Shown in pieces: positions 8,807 through 18,048 of a stretch of DNA of 64,000 nt. The translations under genes and the position numbers were made by a program. The stretch covers positions 248,001-312,000 of the forward strand of contig NZ_CP031088.1 of the NCBI RefSeq assembly GCF_003339775.1, in the 5' to 3' direction. Positions within the stretch are counted from its first letter, which is position 1. Each line of letters starts with the position of its first letter. The DNA comes from Spiroplasma phoeniceum P40 (lineage in GTDB: Bacteria; Bacillota_I; Bacilli_A; Mycoplasmatales; Mycoplasmataceae). The notes under the pieces were generated by a model. It ran no database searches and was not told the origin of the DNA. It saw only the letters and a list, made by a program, of their open reading frames with translations.

Positions 8807-9100
8807 ATGAATTTTGTTTTTGTTTCTATTTATTTTGCTATATTAATTATTTCTGGTCTTTGTATTGTTTTTATAATTTGGTCTTTAAATGTAGGAGATA
8901 TTATAGGTATTTCAGGCTGTTTAATTCTTTTTGTTGTACTTTTACCATTTGTAATTATGGAGCATATATCAGAAGTTAAGGAATTTAGAGTTGCAGTATT
9001 TAAGAAACAATTATTATCTTTAGAAATTATTAATAATGGAGTATTAGGAAAAGGCAAAATGTTAAGACCAGTAAGACGAGGAGATGATAAAATTGAGTAA
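8807..9100 (+). CDS. Plectrovirus membrane protein, 97 residues
   Basis: Two hydrophobic helices (about residues 3-27 and 33-52) precede a conserved tail [25 protein letters not shown]...RRGDDKIE, which is also present in the 120-residue protein of provirus E. In E this tail belongs to a protein starting [13 protein letters not shown], so in B the gene has lost that start and begins at a new ATG. Its end overlaps the start of the 149-residue gene by 17 bases. Confidence 0.6.
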   Translation: MNFVFVSIYFAILIISGLCIVFIIWSLNVGDIIGISGCLILFVVLLPFVIMEHISEVKEFRVAVFKKQLLSLEIINNGVLGKGKMLRPVRRGDDKIE

Positions 9101-9533
9101 TTTTGTTAAGAAAAATCAGAATATAGAAAATTATTTTATTAGTAAGGAATTTATCCCTTTTACAACAGATAAAGCAAGTTTTATTAATTTACCCAATCAT
9201 AATCGCCATATTGGTTTTTGGTTGAGTAATAAGTTTATTTATCCGAGTGAAAAACATTCGGATCAAGTAGCAATCGGTTTGATTTATGATAATTCTTATC
9301 CTATTATAAAGTATGATGAAAATTTAAAGCGAAATATTTGAAAATATTTAACTGGAACAACCTTCATCAATTTATATAATCAATATAAACAAAATTATTT
9401 TAATAAAATGAAAAAAGCATTATTTTCAAGTGAACCTCAAAAAATAAAAACAAATAATAATAATAATAATTTAATAAATTTAAGTTTTGAAAAAGAACAA
9501 GAATTAATTAATGATTTAGAAAGTTTAAATTAA
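9084..9533 (+). CDS. Plectrovirus 149-residue soluble protein
   Basis: The start ATG 9084-9086 sits directly after GACGAGGAG; a TTG nine bases on is an alternative. The product has no membrane helix. It has a mixed N-terminal domain of about 110 residues, a run of Asn, and an acidic end [10 protein letters not shown]. That plan (compact domain, linker, acidic tail) recalls ssDNA-binding proteins, which a filamentous phage needs, but no OB-fold motif is certain. An intact copy lies at 56134-56583. Confidence 0.7.
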
Positions 9534-9683
9534 ATGAGTTTATATGATTATTGAGTTCAATTTGTTAGTTATATTATTGGTGCAAATGCCCCTGAGTTTT
9601 TATATGTTATATCGTTTGTGTTATTTATTGTTTTGTTTTTTGGAATGTTTTTTAAACTTATTCAAAAAATGTGGAGTTTTTAA
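9534..9683 (+). CDS. Plectrovirus small membrane protein, 49 residues
   Basis: ATG directly follows the previous stop. A single long hydrophobic helix (about residues 20-42) ends in KLIQKMWSF. The copy in provirus E is nearly identical. It is probably a minor virion or assembly component, by its place just before the Zot-like gene. Confidence 0.65.
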
Positions 9684-9685
9684 AA

Positions 9686-9889
9686 ATGCAAAATGATTGA
9701 CAAGAATTCAAAGAGTTTTTTATTTATATCTTTTTGTTTATAGATAAGACGAATGTTGAAAGTATTACAATGTGGAATTTAACGCAAAATGAATATTTAA
9801 CTTTGATGGTTGGTGTTTGAATTGTGATTTTGTTTTTAACTTGGTTTTTCTTGTGAATGGTTTTTAAAATAGTTGGGTATTTTAAATAA
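9686..9889 (+). CDS. Plectrovirus small membrane protein, 67 residues
   Basis: An N-terminal segment rich in Phe and Ile, a polar middle (DKTNVESITMWNLTQNEY) and a C-terminal Trp-rich helix ending FKIVGYFK. The stop TAA overlaps the next ATG (TAATG), indicating translational coupling to the Zot-like gene. It is probably a virion or assembly component. Confidence 0.65.
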
Positions 9890-10904
9890 TGAAAAAATTT
9901 ATATTTTTCTTTAAAAACTATTGTTATATTAGTGGTTCAATGCTTTTGTTTAGTTTAATTGATTTATTACTTTGGATAATTTCTTTGTATTGTGTTGGTT
10001 TAGTATTTTGAATATTATTTGCTTTGCAATGTGTTTATTTTGTGTGATGATTGTGAAAAAATATTTTTTATCAGTTAAATGCTTTTCGGTTAGTGAATTT
10101 TGTTTGAGATAATCCGTTATCGGTAATTATTGGTAAGTTAGGAACTGGTAAAACATTACTTTTAACTTATTTGTCGCAAACTATGAAATTATTGACAGAT
10201 GAAATTTATAGTAATTATCCGTTAGAAGATGATAAAGTTAAAGTTTTAACATTTAAAAATTTAGATTTTACAGATAGAACAAAAACCGGTTCCCCCAGAT
10301 GATAGTGTTATTTTATTTGATGAAAGTTATTTGTATATTGATGGAACTAGTCCTCACGATGAGAAAAAAGTTCATAGTGGTAAAATACCGTGAATTGTTT
10401 TAGCGAGACATTTTGGACACCGTGCTTTATTTACTGCTCAGCGTGAGGGTATGATTTGAAATAATATTCGCCAGTTAGCAAGTGGAATTATTATTCCAAT
10501 TTCATTGAAAAAAACCCGTTGCTAAGAAAGGATTTAATTTTTTTAATCGTTTCTTTATTATGCGAATTGGTATTTTTCAAGATATAACGGATTATGAAAT
10601 TTGAAAAACAAAATCAGTAGAACGAACAGCAGAAGGTAAAAGAGCAAAACATAAGTCGGATGTTGGGTTAGAAATTCGGTTTTTTAAAATAATTATTCCG
10701 CTTGAATTTGCCAATAAGTACGATAGTCAATGGTTAAAGTTTGTGCGTGATTTTAAAAATGATAAAATTATTGATAAAAAAGAATATTATTGGTCAGAAA
10801 TCACAAAATTAAGCGTTAAAGAACGATTGGAGTTATTTGATATTGATATTTTGAAAAAGAATTTAAAACCTAAAAAAGAGAAAGGAAATAGGAAAGATGA
10901 TTAA
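9889..10904 (+). pseudogene. Zot-like assembly ATPase, two frameshifts
   Basis: The sequence matches the intact copy at 56939-57952: N-terminal membrane helices, Walker A IGKLGTGKT, Walker B VILFDES. In B an insertion near 10280 and another indel near 10512 break the frame. Proteins of this family (filamentous-phage pI/Zot) drive virion assembly and export through the membrane. The C-terminal part downstream of the second indel is otherwise open to TAA 10902-10904. Confidence 0.88.
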
Positions 10905-11298
10905 TTTATTAGTTGAAAATAATAATAGTAATTGAGACAAGATTTTTAGTTTTGTTTTTGATATATTTTTGTTTATTTTTGATGTAATTTGAAATACAAA
11001 ATTACCGATGACAAATACATCGATTGCTTATTTTTTAGTCTTTTTTATGGTTATTAAGTTATCTATTTATGCAATTCACGGGACATCAACACAATATAAT
11101 AATTTAGGTTCAACAGTTAATAATGGTGTTTCGCAAGTATATTCGTCAACTGTACGAAAAGGTATTAATGTTGGTAAAAATGTTTATCAAAATAGTAATA
11201 AGCAGCAAGTTAAAAAGAACTTAAACGACAAAGTATTAGATATCAAGCAAAAAATATTAGAAGTACTAAATTTAAAGGAGATAAAAAGTAATGATTAA
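10897..11298 (+). CDS. Plectrovirus membrane protein with altered C-terminus, 133 residues
   Basis: The gene starts inside the end of the Zot-like gene. Two hydrophobic segments (about residues 14-32 and 42-58) are followed by a Ser/Asn/Gly-rich region and a basic tail. In relic C and provirus E the tail ends in AKVKRGVK. Here a frameshift after QQVKKNL replaces it with a different helix and a stop 8 bases inside the next gene. The function is unknown; a virion protein is plausible. Confidence 0.6.
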
Positions 11299-11527
11299 AT
11301 TAGTTTTATTGGTTGCGGCAATCGCGATATTTGGAACTGGTTTTATTACTGTTATTATTAATCAATTTACATCGGCAAAAAATATTATTATGGATTTATA
11401 TAATTCTGATACTTGGTTGATTTGATTATTTGGTAGAATGGCAATTTTATTTAGCCATCCGTTAATGTTAACAATATCAAGTTTATATATTGTTGGGTTT
11501 ATTGTTTCAAAAACATTGTATAGTTAG
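11291..11527 (+). CDS. Plectrovirus small membrane protein, 78 residues
   Basis: The ATG follows TAAAGGAGATAAAAAGTA. It has an N-terminal hydrophobic helix ([19 protein letters not shown]), a polar middle and a second helix near the end. Near-identical copies lie in relic C (25317) and provirus E (58322), so it is under constraint. It could be a second coat-type protein. Confidence 0.7.
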
Positions 11528-11538
11528 GAGTTGAGTTT

Positions 11539-11748
11539 ATGAAAATTAAAATTTTAAAGTTTTTAAAAGAAAAATGATGAGAAATATTAGTATATATTTT
11601 AGTTGTTGGTTTTGGTTTTGCTTTATTTATTGGATCAATTTACGATAAATGAAATAAATTAATTAATGATTTTGGTATTTTATTCTGATATATGTTAGTT
11701 GCAAATTTTATAATTAATTTTAAAAAGAAGAAAGGTGTTAAAGAATAA
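11539..11748 (+). CDS. Plectrovirus small membrane protein, 69 residues
   Basis: The ATG follows TTAGGAGTTGAG. Two hydrophobic helices flank a short polar loop, and the end KKKGVKE is basic. The stop overlaps the start of ORF1 (TAATG). Relic C lacks this gene altogether, and in provirus E its place is taken by a leucine-zipper-like frame, so it is a variable slot. Confidence 0.6.
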
Positions 11749-12471
11749 TGCGTAAGTCATTATCTTTATTTGTAATATTTATTTTAACTTTTTTGGGTTT
11801 GGTTATTCCATTTATTACTTTAACGGCGTTTAGACCCTTAAATGAGGATCATTATACGCTTAAACAAGAGAATAGTACTGATAAAGGTATTAATGAAACT
11901 GATTTTATTAATACAATGTTTTTACGTAGCAGTTTTTTGAAAATTGGTCGAAAACAAATTACTTTATTAATCCAACTTTAAAAACATCAAAAAAATTATC
12001 TTTTAATGATAAATGGTATTTGGATTTTTTACAAGATATTTATTCTACAGGGGTTGTTTATGATAAACATGGTGGAGCATTTTTAAATTATTATCAACAA
12101 TGACATAGTTTAAAAAGTCGATATATGGTTGATAAATTTTATAATGTTAAAAAGGAGAATTTTTTGGATGATTTAACTGATTTTATTTATGCTTTTGCAG
12201 TAAAATATAAGATGTATGATGTATCTAAAAAAAATTGTGGAGAATGTTGACCGTTATAAAGATAATCGTTATCCAAGAGTTAGGTTAAACCAAGATAATT
12301 GAAAATTAATTCCTAGGGTTAATGATGTTTTAGTACCACCCAAAGTAATTGCTTCTACTGATAAAAATAAATATGTAAAAGAAGATGATAGGAAATATAT
12401 TGTAATTTATCCATATCTAATCCAACAATGAAACATAATTAAAACAGATGCAAAAAATATTAATAATACCC
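11748..12471 (+). pseudogene. ORF1 (adsorption-type virion protein), truncated
   Basis: The signal-like start MRKSLSLFVIFILTFLGLVIPF matches the other ORF1 copies. A one-base deletion near 11936 shifts the frame, and the rest of the N-terminal domain continues in another frame. It then enters a third variable cassette type, starting NWKLIPRVNDV, and is cut at about 12472 by the stub of the lipoprotein gene. The C-terminal two thirds are missing. ORF1 is by far the largest virus protein and by position resembles the pIII-like adsorption protein. Confidence 0.75.
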
Positions 12472-12504
12472 GGTTGCTCCTATTGTGCTAAGTATTTTTT
12501 TCAT
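12460..12504 (-). pseudogene. Lipoprotein gene stub of provirus B
   Basis: It encodes MKKILSTIGATG, the signal-peptide start seen in the lipoprotein genes of relic D and provirus E, then runs into foreign sequence and stops. It has the usual GGAGCAAT leader and the palindromic control site upstream. Confidence 0.65.
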
Positions 12505-12532
12505 ATATATTGCTCCTTCTTATTGTTTTATA

Positions 12533-12562
12533 TATAATTGATTTTATCATATATCAATTATA
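12533..12562. promoter_or_regulatory. Palindromic site between lipoprotein and transposase genes
   Basis: TATAATTGAT and ATCAATTATA are perfect inverted 10-mers. The same pair occurs in the same divergent intergenic position in relic D (44360-44389) and provirus E (about 60967-61007). It overlaps TATAAT-like -10 sequences, so a repressor operator is plausible. Confidence 0.5.
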
Positions 12563-12644
12563 TATAAATTATTCGTATTAAATATTAAAAATTTTATAAG
12601 TTAATGAAAGGTATATAAATGTTATATATAGTCATTTAAGTTTT

Positions 12645-13581
12645 ATGGATAAAGTTAAATTAGAACAATTATTATTATCAAAAATTTTTTTAAAAAGAAT
12701 GGTGAACTAAATATTTCTGCAATTGCTAAATGTTTGAATAGACATCGTAGTACTATTTTACGGGAAATTAAGAAGTTTAAAAATATTGATGAATATAGTG
12801 CTTATAAGTCAGATAAAATGTATTATGAGAAAAAAAGAATAATAAAAGATGTAAATTTACGGAAGAGAAGATTAATTTTATGAAAATTAGACTTAATAAA
12901 TATCGTGATTCTCCGAGAGAATTTATTTATCGTTATTTTTTAAAATTTGGTGTTAAATTTCCCGTTTGTGTTAAAACATTGTATAAATGAATTCGTTTAG
13001 GTTTTTATGGTTTTTTAAAACAGAATTTGCGACATCGTGGTAAAAAATATAAAACAAAAGGAAAATCTGATAATCGTGATAAATTAACTGATTTTAGGTC
13101 AATTTGAGATATTGAAAATAAAGTTTCTAATGTTGGATGATTTGAAATGGATACTGTTGTTGGAAAAGAACATTTATCTAGTTGTTTAGTTTTAGTAGAA
13201 CAATCAAGTAAAAAATATTTTGCAATAAAATTAGAAAATCATACTGCTAGGGAAGTTGAGAAAAAGTTTAAAGATATTGTTATAAATAATAATTTAATTG
13301 GAAAAATAAAAAAAATAATAACAGATAGAGGTAAAGAATTTAGTGAATGACGAGAAATGGAAATATTTGCTGAAACACAAGTATATTTTTGTGATGTTGG
13401 TAAACCTCGTCAAAAACCTTTAATTGAAAATATAAATGGTGAGTTTAGAAAATGATTTCCTCCTGGAACAGTTTTTAATAATGTTAGTCAAAAACAAATT
13501 GATTGAGTAGTTAATAATGTAATAAATGAAAAACTCCGACCGTGTTTAAATTGAATAAGTGCTAAAGAAATGTTTTTGTAG
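12645..13581 (+). pseudogene. IS30-family transposase of provirus B, frameshifted
   Basis: An N-terminal helix-turn-helix region (ISAIAKCLNRHRSTILREI) and the DDE core are present: D in FEMDTVVG, D in ITDRGKEFSEW, E in the PLIENINGEF segment. A missing base near 12692 and a second indel near 12832 break the frame, but all three catalytic residues are intact in the sequence. IS30 transposases of SpV1-type viruses are known. Here the enzyme would act on the 31-bp ends. Confidence 0.88.
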
Positions 13582-13792
13582 AATATATAAACAATAAATA
13601 TTTAAAAATGTATATTAAATTATAAAATATGTCATTAAAATAATAAGATATGTATTTTATTAATTAAAATTAATAAATTATTTTTTAGTAAAATTAAATA
13701 TGGATAAAATAAAAGAAAAATTAAAATATTTTTAATTTTTTTAAATTTATGGTTGATTTTTGTAATTTTTATTATATTATTTAATTAATAAA

Positions 13793-13823
13793 GATTTGTT
13801 GCACTTCATTTTACATAATTCAT
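13793..13823 (+). repeat. Right terminal inverted repeat of provirus B
   Basis: It is the exact reverse complement of 6955-6985 and identical to the right ends of relic A and provirus E. Confidence 0.92.
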
Positions 13824-13913
13824 TTTTAAAAATATACCAGTAGTTCCTATTCTGGTTTGATCAATGCCAATTAATATTCGACTTCTTTTGTCATCAGTAG
13901 CTAATTTATTCAT
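13824..13913 (-). pseudogene. 5' half of a small gene split by provirus B
   Basis: ATG 13911-13913 begins MNKLATDDKRSRILIGIDQ and runs 30 codons to the virus end. It continues in frame at 6954 on the far side of the provirus. IGIDQTRIGTTG recalls the first strand of RuvC/RNase H folds, but the rest of the 82-residue product is too short for such an enzyme. Confidence 0.6.
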
Positions 13914-14081
13914 TTTACCCCTCATTTACATTTGTTGCTCTTTTTGTCATTTCTTTTGTAATTTTTATGTTTATCAAAAATATTGAATATTTTTTAAATC
14001 AAAAAAAATAACTTTACGTAGAAAAATTCTACTATAATATAATAATCTTGTAGACATAGTCTTTATTAAATTCCCCCTCCT

Positions 14082-14817
14082 TTATAACGCTGATAAATCT
14101 TTCAATAATTGTTCTAAATCAACTTCATCAGGTGGATCGGTTTTACTAATAGGGGTTTCTTGTTTCTTACTTTCTAGGACATTGTCCTGGTTTTTTTCTT
14201 GTTCTTTTTCTTTAATAATTTTTGCTTTTAAATTATTTCAATGTTCAAGTTTTTTATTTTTTTCTTCAATTGATTTATCAAAAATTTTAATTAAGTTATT
14301 TTCATAAGCTACTCAAATTTCATGATCATATAATTCTAAATTAATTAAATCATGAAATAACATATAGCCTTTATATTTTTTATTTGACTCTTTTTTTAAA
14401 TTATCTTTTATAGATCTAGTTCAATAACTCAATTGCGGAATTATACCAATTAAAAATCAGTCTTCTTTAAATTTATCTTTAAAAACAAAACAAGAAGCTA
14501 ATATAAATGAACGTTCAGGTGTATTAATTATATAACTAATTACTTCATTGCCACATTTGTTATACGGTTGAATTGATGTTTTATGTATTCGATAGTTTGA
14601 AATATTTTTCCTTTTATTATTTTGTTTATGCGGTTCATAAAAACTGCCATCTTCTTTTTTAGAAAATTCAGCACGAAAATCGAACCCGGGTTCGTATTTT
14701 TTTCTGTTATTAAATTAATAAATTTTTATGTGGAATATATGCTGCTCATCGCACAGCATATTGATGTATTTTTTTAATTTCTTTTAGTTTTTTTATTTTT
14801 TTTCATAGTTTCTTCAT
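14082..14817 (-). pseudogene. Unrecognised coiled-coil-tailed protein, frame broken near the start
   Basis: From 14817 a short basic start (MKKLWKKIKKLKEIKK) runs to a stop near 14715. After a frame change, about 210 codons continue from KKYEPGFDFRAEF to TAA 14082. The second part has a mixed domain (NYRIHKTSIQPYNKCG...), then a charged helix (IEEKNKKLEHWNNLKAKIIKEKEQEKN) and an acidic end. No family is recognised. The small genes upstream on the same strand probably formed an operon with it. Confidence 0.5.
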
Positions 14818-14870
14818 AATTTTTTTCCTAGCTTTTTATTTTATATTAAATAAATATTTTTTAAAATATA

Positions 14871-15017
14871 CTATTCATCTTCTTCTGATCCAAACATTGC
14901 TTCTTCACAACAAGCACCACATAATTTACCACCACACCAACTAATACAATCACAAGGTTCTAAATCATGTTCTATTGCAGTTTCTTCTGACCAATTTTTT
15001 CATTTTCACTTTGGAAT
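14871..15017 (-). CDS. Cysteine-rich small protein, no standard start codon
   Basis: The frame encodes about 48 residues with the cluster CDCISWCGGKLCGACCEE, which suggests metal binding, and an acidic end. GGAGGAATAATT precedes it, but the only candidates for a start are ATT or ATA. There is no ATG, GTG or TTG before residue 40. It overlaps the end of the upstream gene, so ATT initiation or coupling/frameshift from that gene are options. Confidence 0.45.
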
Positions 15018-15019
15018 AA

Positions 15020-15301
15020 TTATTCCTCCAAACTGTTATATTTATGTGGTTCATCTTCAACAATAGTATTTCCATCTCTTCAAGATTCATCTAACATATG
15101 TCCATGTATTCAAACTCTTCCACCATCAGGTAAATCACAACTATGATTAACTTCATAAAAATCACTTTTCTTTAGTCGATTATGACGATACATTTCTAAT
15201 TTATCTCTGTCTGCTAACAAGATTCAATATTGTTTATCTTTTTCAGCAAGTGCTTCATCTAATAATTTTTTAATTTTATCTAATTTTTTAATTGTTTCCA
15301 T
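15020..15301 (-). CDS. Unrecognised 93-residue protein
   Basis: ATG 15299-15301 overlaps the end of the preceding gene by 14 bases. It has a charged helical start, then a compact region with DLPDGGRVWIHGHMLDESW. TGA encodes the tryptophans. It reads like a small phage or plasmid protein and is cotranscribed with its neighbours. No family is recognised. Confidence 0.55.
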
Positions 15302-15437
15302 TTTGGGCCTCTTTTAATTCTTCATAAACCATTTTTAATGTCTCATGTGCCATTTTGTTAGGTCATTTTTTGAAATCATCACCACAGATTTGTTTTACTT
15401 GTTCTATTTGTTTAACAATATTATTAATTTTTTCCAT
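15288..15437 (-). CDS. Unrecognised 49-residue helical protein
   Basis: ATG 15435-15437 opens MEKINNIVKQIEQVKQICG, followed by more helix to TAA 15288. It is first in a tightly overlapping cluster of small minus-strand genes. The function is unknown. Confidence 0.5.
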
Positions 15438-15602
15438 ATATTAAATACTCGTTTGCTTAAAATACCTTTTTAACGATAAAAAACCACCTTAGTGTTCTTA
15501 AATGTATATGGTACCTTACATTTTTATTCTTTTTTAAAAAGAAAAATCGGGTTTCTACCCTTATTTTATGGTACATTTAATAAGTGAGGTGAAATTAAAA
15601 AA

Positions 15603-16565
15603 ATGAAAGCATTTGATTATGAAGACATTCAATTAATTCCAGAATTATGTGTTGTTAATTCTCGAAAAGAATGTGATACAACCGTTAAATTAGGAAAACA
15701 TACTTTTAATTTACCTGTCGTACCTTCAAATATGGCAACGGTAGTGAATGAAGAATTATGTGAAAAATTAGCAGAAAAAAATTATTTTTACATTATTCAT
15801 CGTTTTAACGTAGATCAAGTTAAGTTTATTAAACATATGAAAAGTAAAAACTTGGTTACATCAATTTCAGTTGGTGTTAAACCAGATGATTTTGCACTAA
15901 TTGAAAAATTAAAAAAAGAACAATTAGTACCTGACTATATCACAATAGATATTGCTCACGGTCATGCTTTTAGTGTAAAAAAAATGATTGAACATATTCG
16001 CAGCCATTTAGGTCATGAAACATTTATTATTGCAGGTAATGTTGGAACACCAAAAGCTGTTCGTGATTTAGAACAATGAGGCGCTGATGCAACAAAAGTT
16101 GGCATTGGACCCGGAAAAGTCTGTATTACTAAATTAAAGACTGGTTTTGGTAATGGTGGATGACAATTATCGGCTGTTAAATGATGTAGTAAAGGTAGTT
16201 CAAAACCAATTATTGCAGATGGTGGATTACGAGTTAACGGTGATATTGCGAAATCAATTCGAATGGGCGCAACAATATGCATGATTGGTAGTTTATTTGC
16301 TGCGCACCAAGAATCACCTGGAAAACAAGTTGAAAATAATGGTATTAAATATAAAGAATATTTTGGATCAGCAAGTGAATATAATAAAGGTGAAAAACGT
16401 TATGTTGAAGGTAAAAAAGAGTTAATTGAAATTCGTGGCAGCATTTTTGAAACATTACATGAAATGACAGAAGATTTACAATCATCAATTTCATATGCTG
16501 GTGGTAAAGATCTTTCGGCCATTAAAAAAGTTGATTATGTAATTTTAAAAGATAGTAATTTTTAA
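15603..16565 (+). CDS. guaC: GMP reductase
   Basis: This 320-residue IMPDH/GMPR-family TIM barrel converts GMP to IMP with NADPH, in purine salvage. Seen: [14 protein letters not shown] at the start, the catalytic loop [11 protein letters not shown] with Cys174, and the phosphate-binding segment IIADGGLR...[12 protein letters not shown]. The late [10 protein letters not shown] segment matches bacterial GuaC. Length matches the short GuaC family that lacks CBS domains. TGA encodes Trp159 and others. AAGTGAGGTG lies upstream of the ATG. A strong terminator follows the stop. Confidence 0.95.
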
Positions 16566-16596
16566 AAAAAATCCCATTTTAAATGGGATTTTTTTT
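16564..16596. terminator. Bidirectional terminator between guaC and rpsU
   Basis: ATCCCATTTTAAATGGGAT flanked by A8 and T8 runs. It serves both convergent genes. Confidence 0.9.
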
Positions 16597-16759
16597 AACG
16601 AAAACTACGTGATTGTTCTTGTTTATAACGTCTTTTTTCTTTTTTGCTCATTCAGTGTTCACGTTTTCGGGCTTCTTTTCTTTTAACTGAAGAAACCTTG
16701 TTAAATCGTTTTAAAGCTTTGTCTAGCGGTTCTCCTGCTTTGACAACAACAGTAGCCAT
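16595..16759 (-). CDS. rpsU: Ribosomal protein bS21
   Basis: The 54-residue product begins MATVVVKAGEPLDKALKRF and continues with the highly basic region expected of S21 (SSVKRKEARKREHW). Length fits the family. ATG 16757-16759 is preceded by TAGGAGTTG. It converges on guaC across a shared terminator. Confidence 0.93.
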
Positions 16760-16935
16760 AATATTTCAACTCCTAAAACTATATTAAATTAACAATATCA
16801 TCTTATCACACTTTTTTAACAAAACAAACTTTTCTGATTTTATGTATGCATAAAATTAAAATATTTATTGGAATATAAATATTTTAATTAATTTCTTTAA
16901 ATTTCCTACCATACCTTAAACTTAATACCATATTT

Positions 16936-17309
16936 TTATTCTTTTTTAACCTTTGTTAAAATTTCATAATTATTATTCCCGATTGTTAATTTTTCTTGGA
17001 CAACTGTTTTAATTTTTCGCGATAAAAAAATCCTGCCATTGCTTTTTCATAATCTGTTATAACAACTTCTGAAAAAAGACCTTTTTCAAGGCAAAGTGCT
17101 TTTATTTTATATGATGTTCATATCTTTTTACATAAATTTGGAATTAATGTTATTAAATCTGAAACAGATAACATAACATTAAAATTATGATTAAGATATT
17201 GTTGAAAGATATTTTGACAATTAATCCAACCATAATTTAATTTAAAAAGGTCTTTTGTACTACGCTGGTAAATTATCGTTGTTTTACTTTTAACATCAAC
17301 ATAAAAATC
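16936..17309 (-). pseudogene. 3' fragment of an unrecognised gene
   Basis: Minus-strand frames encode FYVDVKSKTTIIYQRSTKDL and onward to CLEKGLFSEVVITDYEKAM. A one-base shift follows near 17015, then TVVQEKLTIGNNNYEILTKVKKE to TAA at 16936. The 5' part is lost exactly where the inverted-repeat element begins (17310). The function is unknown. Confidence 0.45.
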
Positions 17310-17375
17310 GGTAGTAAGAAAAAGGTTGAGTTTTTATAAAAAATATAAATAAAGTAATTAAATATAAATTAAAGT

Positions 17376-17395
17376 AATCGCTTATAAGAGCGATT
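17376..17395 (+). terminator. Terminator hairpin
   Basis: AATCGCT/AGCGATT stem followed by a T run, inside the repeat element. The counterpart lies near 32537-32555. Confidence 0.6.
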
Positions 17396-17404
17396 TTTTT
17401 AATT

Positions 17405-17565
17405 GCATTATTCATCAGATAGTATCTTTAAAATTAAAAATTAACCTATTTTCTCCATCAATTAGTTAATTTTTATAATTTCCTTTCTGTGATTTATTAT
17501 ATTTTTTCGGTTTAACAACTAATAATATCACTTTTAAATAAAAGATACTATCTAATGAATAATGC
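17405..17565. mobile_element. MITE-like element with 25-bp terminal repeats
   Basis: The ends GCATTATTCATCAGATAGTATCTTT and the near-complement of this (one difference) enclose about 110 bp without coding capacity. A second copy in opposite orientation lies at 32364-32525. Confidence 0.6.
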
Positions 17566-17599
17566 AATACTAAAACTTAATATTTTGATGCTTAAAGAT

Positions 17600-18048
17600 G
17601 GATAACTCATCTATGGCACGAAGCCTTAAAGAAAGTGTGAAAGCGATTGGATTTACTACTCCTATTTATTTCTTTAATTCTCGGCGGGGTTAGTCGCCCG
17701 CGAAATGTCAGAGCGTGTGTTTTTGCTTGCTTCATAAAAAGAGTGCTGTTAAACCGAAAAAAAACAATATCGGACACTAAAAAACAAGAGGGAGGAGCTC
17801 CAAAAGGTTATTTTCTTTATATAAAGTTGTGTAGGGATGGATGAAGCGTAATTAATAACTGGGTAAACTGTTTTTTTGTTTATTTCCGTGGGGGGTAAAC
17901 TCTATCAAAATATCCTATCCGCCCCCGCTCACCCCCGAAGTGAAGCGGGCGGCGAAGTAATTAAATACTAAAATAAATTATCTACTAAATATCAAAATAT
18001 TAACCAATAAAGGAATACTATGTTTTTTTACAGAAAGAAAATTATAAA
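17600..18048. other. GC-rich island without a clear gene
   Basis: This stretch is far richer in G and C than its surroundings (for example GGCGGGGTTAGTCGCCCGCG near 17682 and CCGCCCCCGCTCACCCCC near 17918). It can form a hairpin near 17919-17955. A 65-codon frame at 17647-17844 looks non-native in composition and is not convincing as a gene. It sits just upstream of the phage module. Confidence 0.5.

Larger units (their letters stand above)
6955..13823 (+). mobile_element. SpV1-type plectrovirus provirus B
   Basis: A 6.87-kb integrated filamentous-phage genome is bounded by perfect 31-bp inverted repeats (6955-6985 and 13793-13823). It keeps the standard gene order from the small leader ORF to an IS30-type transposase. 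The coat gene has a nonsense codon. The Zot-like gene, ORF1 and the transposase carry frameshifts, and the convergent lipoprotein gene is reduced to a stub. No HUH-type replication gene is visible. No target-site duplication is evident outside the repeats. Confidence 0.92.
17310..17613 (-). repeat. About 300-bp repeat, inverted copy of 32318-32620
   Basis: It comprises a 54-bp end segment (17310-17363), a terminator hairpin, a 161-bp segment with its own terminal repeats and a 48-bp flank. All of this recurs in opposite orientation at 32318-32620. The 54-bp part alone recurs at 24903-24956. Confidence 0.75.

Noticed and set aside
8807-9100. Holin role for the small plectrovirus membrane proteins.
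   Set aside because: Filamentous viruses exit without lysis; virion or assembly roles are more likely.
13824-13913. RuvC/RNase H-type resolvase, from IGIDQTRIGTTG.
   Set aside because: The reconstructed gene is only 82 residues and lacks the later acidic residues of the fold.
15480-15600. Possible purine riboswitch upstream of guaC (TATATGG and GTTTCTACCC are present).
   Set aside because: The third stem and the expected loop-loop and P1 pairing do not fit; only short fragments of the consensus match.
17647-17844. 65-codon open frame in the GC-rich island.
   Set aside because: The composition is unlike any other gene here, there is no ribosome site, and the product resembles random translation of structured DNA.
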